Origin: Adiantum capillus-veneris
Taxonomy: Eukaryota; Streptophyta; Polypodiopsida; Polypodiales; Pteridaceae
NCBI GenBank assembly: GCA_014529385.2
Contig: CM043970.1
Location: 42,411,779-42,475,778, forward strand
DNA: 64,000 nt
Reading direction: 5' to 3'
The position numbers and the translations under genes are program-made. The notes beneath the pieces were generated by a model, which was not told where the DNA came from, made no database searches, and saw only the letters and a program-made list of their open reading frames with translations. Of the stretch, positions 44,727-55,447 are shown piece after piece (position 1 is the stretch's first letter; the number at the start of each line of letters is the position of its first letter).

Positions 44727-47288
44727 TTCCCTAGTATTCTGCTCATTTGTTTCCAGATATGCTAATGAATTTAAGAGCATCTTCTAGCTATGGTTGGCCA
44801 CATTTCTTCCAAGTGCAAAAAGACATGAGGTTCTTGTCTAGCTGAAAATCAAGCTTTACTTCCCTTGACAGCTTTTCTTTGTTTTGTAATGTTTCACTTG
44901 ATCTTCTCAAGATTTCTTTATGAAATGACTAACTTTGTTGTGGTTTGTCCTTTGGTTGATCTTTGTCTTCATTTTCTTTGCTTTGATCACCTACCTCAGT
45001 CGATGTTGATTTGGTTGGCTGCAATGTTGCACCTTTTGCTTGCAATTGTTGAGCATTGTCTACCTGCATCTAGGTAACCTTTGATCTTAAAATATCCACT
45101 GTACTCTTGGTAGAATCTATCTCGTCGGAGGAGATTTTGGTGGTGACCTATGTGTAGCCTTCTGGACTTTAGCTTTAATTAATTTTGACTTTTCTGTCAC
45201 GCGTTCTGGTTGCTTGAGACTTTACATCTTTAGATAGTCTTTGACTTCAGGTTTAACATCCATAGGGCCTTGTACAAGGTCATGAACCTGCTCGTATTCA
45301 TTACCACTTGTATCTCGATATGCTTATGTGAGCTTGGTCACATGCATTTCTTGAACACTATTGGGTTGCTTGGCTTTTGGCTTTGACTTGTGGAGATCAG
45401 CTGAAACTTTTGTCCCTAATGTTCTTCATACATGAGTTTTTCTGTAGATTTTGATGGGATCTGGATCAATGGGAAACTTCCAACAACCGTATGATCTTTC
45501 AAGGGTTTTTGCTTTGAAGGGTTCTGCTGGCAGTAGAAGTTTCAAGGCTTCTAATTGGTGTAGCATTTATTGGTACTAGAGCTGAGCTTAATGGATTTGC
45601 AGCTTCCCCCTTCCTAGGGTGATCACTACAGCTTGCTTCATTATGAGAGTTCATTTTTTTTTGGCTCAAGTTTAATATCAAATTTTGGGACTGTGAAGGC
45701 ACACTTTGGGTAGCACTACTGATGTTTTGCATCTGTAAACCTTCTGCATAGTTTCCTATGTGTCTCCGTGAAACATGACAAATTATTCCCCAAGTTAAGC
45801 TGTAGATAGCATTATCTTCGCCTTGATATTGTCTATCCCATGGGTCTCCTATGATATGAGCTTCTATGATTTCAAGAGGATAAATTAGGGGTTTTATAGT
45901 AAAGGGTGCCTAGTTCACCCCCCCAACATTGAGCATCATAGATGTTAGACTCTCGTCTATATCTACAGCTGTTTTGTTCAAAGTAGATGCAGGTCTGGTT
46001 GCAACGTCGAAGCTTGATTTTATATGGAGGCAAGTTTGGCTTTGAATATATTTTTGGGTTTACTCATGTAATGTCATTCAGCTCTAGAGAGGATGGGCTA
46101 TAATAGATTCTTTCCTGTGAAATAAACCATCCTTCATGATCTATCACTAGGCACAATTCTATGAGATGGTATGTAGGCCTTTCAAATACTAGTCAATCCT
46201 TTTTGTACAATTTCCCTTCTCGGTCTACATAATGTGCATATAAATTATGTGTACCATACAATGCTAACAACATTCTCTTTGATGTGTCCTTAGACTTGTG
46301 AATGATTGCACACTAGTGGAAGTGGATGCAGAATCACTTGCAAACCTAGCACTCTTTCGACCTTTGGTGATAGTTGGATACTTTGATCAAATTCATGCAA
46401 GAATTTGTTGTTCAAAGAATCAACTTTAAGCTTTTCATGTGCTTGTGCATCTTCATGCAAATTTTGACTTTGTAATGCTTTTACTGCTGCTTCTAATGGT
46501 AATACAAGAACATCTAGTTGCGTTTAAGATGAGTTAGATGCACTTATATCGGGATTCGCATTTCCAGTTTTTTCCATGCTTTGCTTTGCAATAGTCGTGT
46601 CCCTGTTGGCTGGATTTCTTGCACAATCCTCTGGAAAATGTCCACCTTTTCGTCCACAATTTAAGCAATACACCATGAGGGTGGTATTTCATCTGGTTCT
46701 CTTAGGTGTCAATCCTTGGAAAACAATAGAAAACTCACATCTAACACAAACTACACTCAAATGACCTAAGTCATCAAAAGCTAGTCGCTAATCGACAAGC
46801 AAACCATGATCGTTACATCATCAAACGACATTTGAATGCTATGAAACTTCTAGGACAAGTATATAAGACCTAAGCACACATGCTTATGGTCTCAAATCTC
46901 ACTTTCAATGAAGTGCAAAAAAATGCGATTATTAACAACAGTGAGATTTTGACCTAGTCGTTTCTAACCCCAAATGCATCTAAATTCTTAGCAATGGTGT
47001 CCCAATACCCCGCCTATACTTATTTTATGATTTCCTAGCTTAAGATTTCTACTGAAGGAGAGAAGTGAGTGCCGTAAGCTCACGCTGTGTATTTCTTATC
47101 CAAAAAACTTAAAATTAACTTGATAAAATTGGCTTTTATACTTTAGCCAAGGTTTCTTTGGTCAAAAACTAATCATCTGGGAGCTCTAACTAAGGATAAA
47201 TTGATACAATCTAGAAGCTTATAGCTCCAGCTTATCCTCTTTAATCGTTGACAATAGTTCATATGCTCTTTGGAAGTCTACTCCACAT
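44727..47288 (-). pseudogene. Middle segment of the minus-strand retroelement, with zinc knuckle
   Basis: On the minus strand 46,667-46,623 encodes CLNCGRKGGHFPEDC, a retroviral-type knuckle with spacing C-x2-C-x5-H-x4-C, one residue longer than usual. Other frames, such as WDTIAKNLDAFGV (about 46,970-47,010) and IYPLEIIEAHIIGDPWDR (about 45,830-45,880), look protein-like but match no family I know. Stops are frequent. It lies between Copia-4 and Copia-3 and joins both flanking segments of the same outer element. Confidence 0.6.
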
Positions 47289-47516
47289 TGTTACCATATA
47301 CATGTGGTAGTGATGTGTGTGAACACACTTAGGACCGCCGGGATATTTTTTCTCTCTTTAGGAGGTTTTCCCCCCATGCATTGTATATATGCCCATTCAT
47401 TCTAGGACTATCCATCTTTCCATTGCACACTAAGTAATACACTCTCTATTGTCTGCCTTGAGCTTCCTTCGTCTTCTCCAAGCTGTGTGTGTTTTCTTGC
47501 AACCCTAATTCCAATA
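47289..47516 (+). repeat. Copia-3 5' LTR
   Basis: 228 bp, TGTTACC...CCAATA; the final CA has decayed to TA. Confidence 0.93.
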
Positions 47517-47877
47517 ATTGGTATTAGAGTACATTGCATCCTCTCGAGCTTAGTTGCCAACCGCTCCAGCAGACGCCTACTCACTTTCTTCAATTTCAGT
47601 GAGCTTTGGTGAGCGTTTGCAAGTTGACACAAAATTTGGGTGTGCTCGTAGAGCTCAATCTGCTCAAATTTTTGATTCGAGCTCATTTCGGCCTCCATTT
47701 CCACTACAAGTAGTACTACACGACTATTTTTTCATTTTGTGCAAAATTTTTGTCAGTGCTGTTTTTTGCATAATAGGTCCCTTACAGTCTTCTACGGTTT
47801 GTGCTATATAGTACGTATTGTTCCCGCTTCGTTTCTCCTCTTTTGGGACAGTTCTTACATCAGGTGCATCATATATC

Positions 47878-50800
47878 ATGGCTGACAACAACAAAGATGT
47901 GTTCAAGATGTTTGCTGCTAAGGACATTTTAGATGGGGACAATTACCCTATGTGGGCTTACATGATGCAACATGTTCTTGTGTCAAAGGGCGTCTGGAAT
48001 ATTGTGCAGGGCATTGATGTACGTCCTGGTTCTGAGGATGTAGGCAATGTTGAGGATGTTTCAGGTCTTGCTGCAAGGACTTCTATTGTTAGAGTTGTTT
48101 TGCCTATGGTAGACAAAGCTCATTGGGATGTAAAGCATGCACAGGCTCATGCGGTGCACAGGCTCATGCACAATGTTGAGGATGTTGCAGGTCTTGATGC
48201 AAGGACTGCTATTGTTAGAGTTGTTTTTCCTACGGCAGACAAAGCTCGTTGGGATGTAAAGCATGCACATGCTCATGCGGTGATTGCGTTGTCTGTGAAG
48301 CGCACCATTACTCCTCACACTTGTTCAACGAAATCGGCAAAACAGGCTTGGGACATTCTGGCTGGTCTTTATGCAAGGCACACTGAGGCAAAAATTGCAT
48401 TGCTGCGTAAAGAGATGGAGTCCAAGATTATGCATGAGGAAGATGATATGGACACTTCCCTTGCTGGTGTCAGGATATCAATGAGCAACTTATTTCTGCA
48501 GATAAGGTCATTTCAGAAAGTTCCCTTGTGCAGACTGTTCTTGATAACTTACCAGATTCTTATCAGACTTTTGCTAGTACTTGGAAACTTATGACCCAAG
48601 AAAATCTTGAAGTTGTCAAGTTGGATGCATTAAGCACATTGTTGTTGCAAGAGTCACTTTCCAGAAAAAACAAGACTAGACAGCGTGGAGTTGAACAGGC
48701 TTTTATTTCTGCTCAAAGAAAGGGTGGTAACAACAATGCAACCACTTCTTATGGTTCTTCTGCGAGTGGACAATCACCTGTTCCTAATGCTTCTGCTGGA
48801 AACAATTTGTCTAGAAATTATAGTGATAAGGGCAAAAAGAAGATGCGTTGCCATTATTGTAAAACTAATGATCACTTGATCAAGCAGTGTCCTAAGTTGA
48901 AGGCCAAAGAGGCTAAGAAGAAAGAGGGTGGTTCCACTGCAATTGCTGGTTCCACTACAAATGCAACTATTGTGAGTCTTTTATGAAAGGAATTTGTGGT
49001 ATTGATGTTGATGCAGAATGGGCTTTTAGTGCAGAGTGTACCTATAATCCTGCTGTCCATGATGCATGCATGTCAGTTGTTGCAGATTCACATATGTGGT
49101 ATTTTGATAGTGGTGCTACAAAGCACATTACCTCACATCGTGATTTGTTCACCTCTCTTGAGTTTGTCCCTCATGGGAATCTAGTTACTTGTGCCAACAA
49201 TGCCTCTTATCTAGTTCAAGGAGTTGGAAAGATTGTACTTACTGCTGCAAATGGAAGTTCTTTCACACTTGTTGATGCTATTTATGTACATGGGATCAAG
49301 AAGAATCTTTTGTCTGTATGTGCACTTGCTAGACTTTTCTTATAGTCAAATTTGTGGATGGCAGATGTACAGTACATGATCTCAGTTTCGGTGATGAAAT
49401 TGTTGCATGTGGCATTGTATGCCATGGGTTGTATAAGATCACTTTGTATGAAAAGTGTGAACAGAATTTTGCAAATGCAGTTTTGGATTCAAAGGCTATT
49501 TTAGATGTAAAAATTTGGCATGCACGTTTTGGTCACGTGAATTTTGCCAGTTTGCTACGTTTGCAAAAAATTGATATGGTTGCTTCTTTGCCGCCTCTTG
49601 AAGCACCTGTCAAACACGTTTGTGAAGGCTATATTTTGGGTAAGATGTAGCCAAAGGATGCAGGTTGCAGCTTGTGCATAGTGAGGTTTGTAGGCCCATG
49701 CAAACTCCGCCCTTGGGAAATTACCTTTACTTTGTGACTTTCATTGATGATTACTCCAGGCATGCATGGGTATTTCCGCTTAAAAAAAATTGGAGGGCTG
49801 CGATGCAATCAGAATATGATGCACTTATAGAAAATGACACATGGACTTTATGTGATTTTCCTCCTAGCAAAAAGGCCATTGGTATGAAGCAAGTTGAAAT
49901 GCAAGACAGATGGTTAGATTGATTGGTATAAGGCTCAACTTGTTGCAAAGGGTTATGCACGGCAACAAGGCATAGATTATGAAGAGACTTTTGCTCCCAT
50001 TTTTCGTATGACTAATGTGAATTTTCTATGTGCATTGGCAGCCCATTTTGGTCGGGATGTACATCAATCAGACATTTTTATTGCTTTCTTGAATGGTGAC
50101 ATATTTGAGAAAATTTATGTAACGCAGCCTCACGGTTTTGTCAGAAAAGGACAAGAGTATAAGGTGTGCAAATGTAACAAATCTTTGTATGGGTTGAAAC
50201 AATCTCCTCGTGCTTGGTATGAGAAGGCTGACACTCATTTGGTCAAATGAGGCTTTAGTAACAGTCCAATAGAAAGCACATTGTATGTAAAGTGTGAGGG
50301 TGATGTACTTCTCATTGTGGTTGTTTATGTAGATGATTTGCTGATCACTGGACCAAATGAGATACATATTGCTGAATTTAAGATTGATTTGAATGTTACT
50401 TTCAAGATGAAAGATTTGGGGCTATTGCATCATTACTTGGGTATACAATTTAAGCAATGTGATAGTGGTATTTCCTTGTGTCAAAAAAGTTACATAGAGA
50501 CAGTGCTATGTAAGTTTGGACTTGAGGAGTGCAAACCTATCGCCACTCCCATGGAAACAGGTTTGAAATTGAGTCTTCATGATGCTGGTGATCTTGCAGA
50601 TGTCACTCTCTACCAAACTGCTGTTGGATGCCTCATTTATGTATGTAACACGAGGCTGGATATTTAATTTTATGCATAGCCCAAGATCTAAGCATTGGCA
50701 GGATGTCAAGAGGATTTTCCACTACTTGAGTGGCACTTTACATCTTGGCTTGTTTTATCCCAAGGGGGGATCATTGTCGCCAGACTTACATGCTTTTTCG

Positions 50801-51259
50801 GACTCAGATTATGCTAGTTGTTTTGACATAGAAGTGTCTACAAGTGGTTTTTTTTTCATGCTTGGCAGTTCATGTATATCACAATTGAGAAAGAAGAAAC
50901 CTATTGTGGCCACTACTAGTTGTGAGGTTGAGTATAGGATAGTCTTCACAGCTACGGTTGAGTGTGTATGGCTCAGACGCATTATGGCTGATTTGGGTGT
51001 TGAACAGGAAACTGCCAACACTATCTACACTGACAGCCAGAGCGCATTGGCACTTGCAAGGAGCTGAGTTTTTCATGCTCACACAAAGCACATTGAGGTG
51101 TATTACCACTATGTCAGGGAGAGGCTCTCAGTAGGAGAGATTAGCTTGGCTTATGTGCCAACACAGGGCAACCTTGCAGATCTTTTCACAAAGGCATTGT
51201 CTCATGAGAAGTTCGAAGATTTCTGCAAAGCTTTGGGCTTACTCCCCTTTGTGGACTGA
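47878..51259 (+). pseudogene. Copia-3 gag-pol, integrase-deleted
   Basis: Gag starts at ATG 47,878 (MADNNKDVFKMFAAKD) and stays open to about 48,475, including an in-frame 42-codon duplication at 48,046-48,297. The knuckle CHYCKTNDHLIKQC is near 48,847. Protease WYFDSGATKHITSH is near 49,096-49,137. The GAG-pre-integrase region is 49,510-49,650 and ends in a stop. The integrase starts FVTFIDDYSRHAWVFPLK (to about 49,785), then passes directly, in frame, into the region before RT (AMQSEYDALIENDTW). About 0.97 kb relative to Copia-1 is missing. RT retains YVDD near 50,330. RNase H ends at TGA 51,257-51,259. Stops and frameshifts lie near 48,475, 48,985, 49,345, 49,920, 50,250 and 50,665. Confidence 0.93.
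48046..48297 (+). repeat. 126-bp in-frame tandem duplication in Copia-3 gag
   Basis: The block from NVEDV through RVV to WDVKHA occurs twice with a 126-bp (42-codon) period. Copia-1 has it once (about 11,163-11,265). The frame stays open across both copies. Confidence 0.93.
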
Positions 51260-51335
51260 TCATGTCCTAAGGGCATGGCACTTTTCTTTACTCATGTGCT
51301 AGCTCTTGTTCACCGCATCACTCTAGGGGGGGATT

Positions 51336-51562
51336 TGTTACCATATACATGTGGTGGTGATGTGTGTGAACACACTTAGGACCACCGGGCATTTTTTCCC
51401 TCTTTAGGAGGTTTTTCCCCCGTGCATTGTATATATGCCCATTCTTTCTAGGGCTATCCATCTTTCCATTGCACACTAAGTACTACACTCTCTATTGTGT
51501 GCCTTGAGCTTCCTTCGTCTTCTCCAAGCTGTGTGTGTTTTCCTGTAACCTTGATTCTAACA
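51336..51562 (+). repeat. Copia-3 3' LTR
   Basis: 227 bp, preceded by the polypurine tract TAGGGGGGGA and ending TTCTAACA. Confidence 0.94.
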
Positions 51563-51960
51563 CAAATGGTTCTTGATCATAAAATTCTCAAAGCCCCAGC
51601 CTCTTGTTGGCTTCTTTTATTGTTGGCTTAGCTGATACATCATAGACTACTTTAGGTAGCATTTGCAACTCTACCTGATTTCCATCTTCACTTTTGAATC
51701 TGCCACTGAAGATTGTGGTGTTGTGCTCCTTAAGCTGCTCTTTTGACATGTATGTTACTTTGGCCGAAATTCACAGAACTGGGCTCCGATCGCTATGGTG
51801 GCAACTCTTCCAGCTTCTCTTGTTGGGTCTTCCTCTTCTTTGCTTTCTCAGCAACTTGCATTGCACCTCTATTAGGAGAATACAATTTCAAAGTTAGAAA
51901 ATTCTATAAATTCCGCTTTGACATGCCCTGTGTCTGAATTGCAGGCAAATGATGCCCGTT
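51563..51960 (-). pseudogene. Upstream segment of the minus-strand retroelement
   Basis: The minus strand encodes KEQLKEHNTTIFSGRFKSED and then VYDVSAKPTIKEANKRLGL before a stop near 51,590. It resembles a gag-type protein in composition but no family is recognised. Its frame continues on the other side of Copia-3 (about 47,288-47,230), ending in a stop soon after, which links the two segments. Confidence 0.5.
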
Positions 51961-53340
51961 TGCTTCAAACCAATTTTGAAGCATGCATAGATGCATAAAA
52001 ACATGTAAAGATCAAAACCCTTCAATCCAAGCAAAAATTGCAAGCAAAGTAAATAATCACGATTATTGACGGCATGGGAATTTTCCGTATTTTTGTATTT
52101 TTGACTTCATAGGCTTGAAGAACATGTGATTAGATACTCTAAGTGAAGTGTGAGCTCATTTGAGTGTACTGGCTGGAAAAGGTGCCAGATTTAGTCTTCA
52201 GACTATGAAACAGTAGTATGAAGGGATTTTGGGTTTTTGAGATCCAAATTCGATCAAACTTGATTGGTGGGCTTGTCACATCATGTACTTTGGTCCCATA
52301 AGGTCAAATATGAAATATGGGTTCATTCAAGCAGAAATATAAATAATCGGGGTTATTAATATTTTATCAAATTGAACATATTTTCTTGCAAACTAGTTCT
52401 AGACATTCTTTAGACCCTTTATGTGAGATATGGGATGTTTTGGATAAAAAATGTGACAAATAACTCAAAATTTGAAATGAAGAGCTTTTAGTGCGTTTTT
52501 TTTAACAAAATCTAAGATTTACTGGGATCTGAGATTTACTAGACATTTTAGGCTCATATTTGAAATGTGACATGAGATAGATGTGTACAAGTGATAGGTG
52601 AACCATGATGATGATTTTCAAGCCAATAGTACCAAAAAGTAAATAATTGCGATATAGTAGTTGCATTTTATGCTTGAAAAGACAATTTTATGACCTACAC
52701 ATATTCATTACATCTAAAACAAGTCCTAAGACAAGTTTGGTAAGATTTGGTCATGTTGGCATCACTTTGTGCTCTTGTTGACTCTAAAATCACCGGTTTT
52801 TGTTACCACTTGGTGTATAGAGTTTTTAAGTCACTGTTGAAGCCATGGACTTGTCTGCTACATAGTCATGATGCTGCTCATCCAATTTGGGCTCATTCGG
52901 AGTCAGTTTGACTCCATATGCTCTAATGTCTATCTTGGTCAAACTAGCTTAGTCATACTTCTTGATTCATAAACCTAGACAAGGGACTATGACATAAAAT
53001 TATATTGAATCTAATGTTTAATACTAAGCAAATGTGTTGAATATTGTGCTACTAATAATAGTTAAAGCAGACAAACATGGATGCTAAAAAGGACAAGAGG
53101 CAATGGTAATGGACAAGAAACACTTGTTCGTGTTGATGATCATGCTCGATTCGAAGACTGAACTAGACAAGATTGCATGAAGTTCAAAATCACAACTACT
53201 GCAATGGGTGATTAAACACACTAGAAAACACAAGGAATACCTCTAGGAGGCACATCAATGAAAAGAGGCACCAACCGTTATTGAACACAATCAAAACAAC
53301 ATAAAGAACCCTAACCTAAGTATTTGCACCCCCTAGAGGG
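51961..53340. other. Gene-free stretch with weak ~297-bp periodicity
   Basis: No gene is supported. The motif TAAATAATC[A/G]CGATTATT and its degraded forms recur at about 52,047, 52,341 and 52,640, each preceded by a CAAGC-containing stretch. This suggests an old tandem array. Confidence 0.4.
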
Positions 53341-53799
53341 TCAAGGGAATAAGATATTGTATAAATGGGTGGGTAGCCCTAAGTATAAACCTTTATCCTT
53401 GTCATGATAAAAAAACATAAATTCATCAGTGAGACCATACATGTCATCCATGTAATCATCTAAATCTTCCTCATCATTAGATGCACATATGCTCACTAAG
53501 AATGTCACTAGGCGTGTATAGACATCTTGCTCAAAAGGGTAAGCTTGTGCAATCAGAGAGGTGTTCTCTACTAAGTAGGGATCAATTGTGGTCAAGAGAT
53601 GTATCAGCCATTCTAATTCTTGAAAAATTTTCTCACACACTAGTGTATCTACCAAATCCCATTCACAGGTTGGCACCCGATAGACTATGTGAAACACTAA
53701 TGAAAAATAAAGAGGGTACCTCTTACCCAAGTTAGGAGTGGATGACTCTAGCGAGCTAGCCATATCTGTACACACATATAGATTTTGATTAGTGTGCAA
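53341..53799 (-). CDS. Unrecognised 152-codon ORF
   Basis: An uninterrupted minus-strand ORF encodes an acidic protein. A likely start is the second Met (MASSLESSTPNLGKRYPL), which sits two bases after TGTGTGTACAG, a good 3' splice acceptor. The carboxyl third has SNDEEDLDDYMDDMYG. There is no signal peptide and no clear membrane segment. I do not recognise the family. It lies about 1.1 kb downstream, in the same orientation, of the retropepsin-like domain at 54,925-55,262. It could be an exon of a host gene, a 3' ORF of a retroelement, or chance. Confidence 0.35.
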   Translation of the reverse strand: MHTNQNLYVCTDMASSLESSTPNLGKRYPLYFSLVFHIVYRVPTCEWDLVDTLVCEKIFQELEWLIHLLTTIDPYLVENTSLIAQAYPFEQDVYTRLVTFLVSICASNDEEDLDDYMDDMYGLTDEFMFFYHDKDKGLYLGLPTHLYNILFP

Positions 53800-54850
53800 A
53801 TATTATAAGGGTCGTGTCAAAAGGTCGTGTCCTCAGTTGTGCATAATTTGTTATTATGACTTTTGGATCATGTACAATAATTTGTAGGTTTCAAGCTTTT
53901 CGCTTGGTGGCTCTTGCTTTTTTTCCTTTTTTATTTCTGTTTTCTTGAGTATAGGGCTATATATATATATATACCCTAAGATTAGGAGATTGAGAGGTCA
54001 GGCAGGAAGGTTAAGAGGGGAGCAAGTGAATGATGGATGTCAACAAACACTCCCCCCTTCCTTGGGTAGATCATACCTTTTGGAACGATGTCGTCATCTT
54101 TTGAAACCAATTGGTCCAAGTTGTAATGGGTGAAGAGTTTGACAATTAGTTTTTCACCACCCTAGGCATTTTATCTAGTTGCAAGGGTGGTAAGGTACTC
54201 CTCCCATGATTTTACTTGATACGTTGTTTTAGGTGATGGATTTACAATGGGAGGTGTTATTCTTTCCTTGTTTTTCTGTACAATTTTGGTAGTAGGTGGA
54301 AGTTGTGAATAAGTTTGTATATTTGTAGAAGAACTACATGAAGAGCAAGAAGCTTTATTTTTTTTTCTATGTTTGAGGTGAGCGATACAAGTCATTCTCG
54401 CTTGGGTACCCAAACTAGCTCCGGATCAGGTGTATAGTATTCTGTGATCTTTCCCTTCCCACGGCTTCAATCATCTTTATCGTTTATTACAAGATTTGTC
54501 TCACATGTGTCTATAGGTGACAAGTAAGAACACAATCTCCATTTAGGCACCTAGATTTGATTATTCCCTTCATAGTAGCCTTGGGCTTCCAATAGTCGTT
54601 TAGGTATCCAACGCAACATTTTCTTACATTTCTTGGAGCGAGTGAGGCATCTCTTACAAGGCTTCCTTTTTTTAGCATAAAAAATGGTCACAAGAAGCTT
54701 TAGGGACCCATTTGTATGTTTTCTTTGCTATATTACAATGAGTCTTGTGTGTCTCATGCTTTGTTTTAGCTACAGAAGTTGAAGCTCTAGAGGGTTGGGC
54801 TATAGGTACAGATGGTTCAACCCCTTGGACATGCTATGTTTTGGATTGTA
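53800..54850 (-). pseudogene. Broken frames with WIPK/VPK motif
   Basis: On the minus strand near 54,640-54,560 a frame reads RWIPKRLLEAQGYYEGNNQI, stop, VPKWRL. This resembles YYRGNRQLWVPK in the minus-strand retroelement at about 38,240. A lysine- and cysteine-rich run (KKRKPCKRCLTRSKKCKK) precedes it. Further left are an AT-repeat (53,958-53,974) and short ORFs without motifs. Probably retroelement debris. Confidence 0.5.
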
Positions 54851-54924
54851 TTTACTCAGGAGGTGATGTATTAGGGACTATCGCTTGAGTGACAGGGCTA
54901 AGAATTATTTTTTGTGTTGTGACA

Positions 54925-55262
54925 CTCCCAATCCCCCAATCAATAGTGCATTTGGTCTCTAACGTCCACTTGCATCCTAGGTTGATATTGCCTTCCATAG
55001 TTCCAACAGGCATGAACAAAAAGTCTTGAGCTACGACCTCGTTATCATAAGTAATAAAAGTATGCCAAGTTCTAAAAACAGTAGTTTTTTTTCTTATTGA
55101 TACCCTTGGCTTGGATGGTACTCTCAGATAGAGATGGATTTCCTGACTGACATCACACTCCATATGATAGAAGGTTATATTTAGCTCCCGTGTCCAATAA
55201 GGCATTATATAGCACTTTCCCATAGGTGCTATTTAACTCAATAGGGTATCGTAGAGGTGTGT
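54925..55262 (-). pseudogene. Retropepsin-like aspartic protease domain
   Basis: The minus strand encodes the usual order of a retropepsin. It has LRYPIELNSTYGKVLYNALL, the active site DTGA at 55,194-55,183, then KYNLLSYGV. After a frameshift near 55,160 it continues to AQDFLFMPVGT, INLGCKWTLETKCTIDWG. This is the typical DTGA ... ILG.xW ... CTIDW arrangement, about 110 residues, with a canonical catalytic triad. It starts about 190 bp downstream of the gypsy integrase end (55,448), in the same orientation. The gypsy element already has a protease-like region at about 59,500. Whether this is a second domain of that element or the head of an adjacent one is unresolved. Confidence 0.75.
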
Positions 55263-55447
55263 CGGACTCCAACCAATCATCCTCTATTTCAAGTTGAGAT
55301 GTATGTGTAACTCCAAGGTTGGCCTCTCGTTGGCATCAAATATGTTGTAGTCGCTCCTTAGCCTCAACTTGAGCTTATCTTTTTCAATTGTGCTTGTGCC
55401 TTGGCTGCCTTTTTTTCCTAATGGATGGCACGTAGATCCTTTTGGCT

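Larger units (their letters stand above)
47289..51562 (+). mobile_element. Ty1/copia retrotransposon, Copia-3 (Copia-1 family)
   Basis: Plus-strand element with LTRs at 47,289-47,516 (228 bp) and 51,336-51,562 (227 bp), clearly related to those of Copia-1. Flanks are CACAT (47,284-47,288) and CAAAT (51,563-51,567), a 4/5 match consistent with an aged target duplication. The primer site is mutated (TGGTATTAGAGT). The LTRs differ at roughly 17-20 positions, so it is clearly older than Copia-1. It is about 0.9 kb shorter inside than Copia-1 because most of the integrase core is deleted. It sits inside the minus-strand retroelement. Confidence 0.95.
36838..51960 (-). mobile_element. Degenerate minus-strand retroelement split by two nested copia insertions
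   Basis: Three segments share minus orientation and retroelement-like frames: about 51,960-51,563, 47,288-44,727 and 39,574-36,838. Between them lie Copia-3 and Copia-4, each with its own target duplication. Near both junctions a reading frame resumes on the far side once the insert and one target copy are ignored, which supports the nesting. Contents in transcription order: a gag-like frame (51.9-46.7 kb), a zinc knuckle at 46,667-46,623, retropepsin-like frames about 39.5-38.9 kb, and RT/RNase H at 37.6-36.8 kb. LTRs were not found and both outer ends are approximate. Confidence 0.65.

Noticed and set aside
36838-47288. Endogenous pararetrovirus as an alternative for the minus-strand element
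   Set aside because: RT and RNase H motifs (FIDDLPIKG, VDTSPTCIRWAIG) fit Ty3/gypsy and no movement-protein motif was seen; absence of LTRs keeps this open only weakly.
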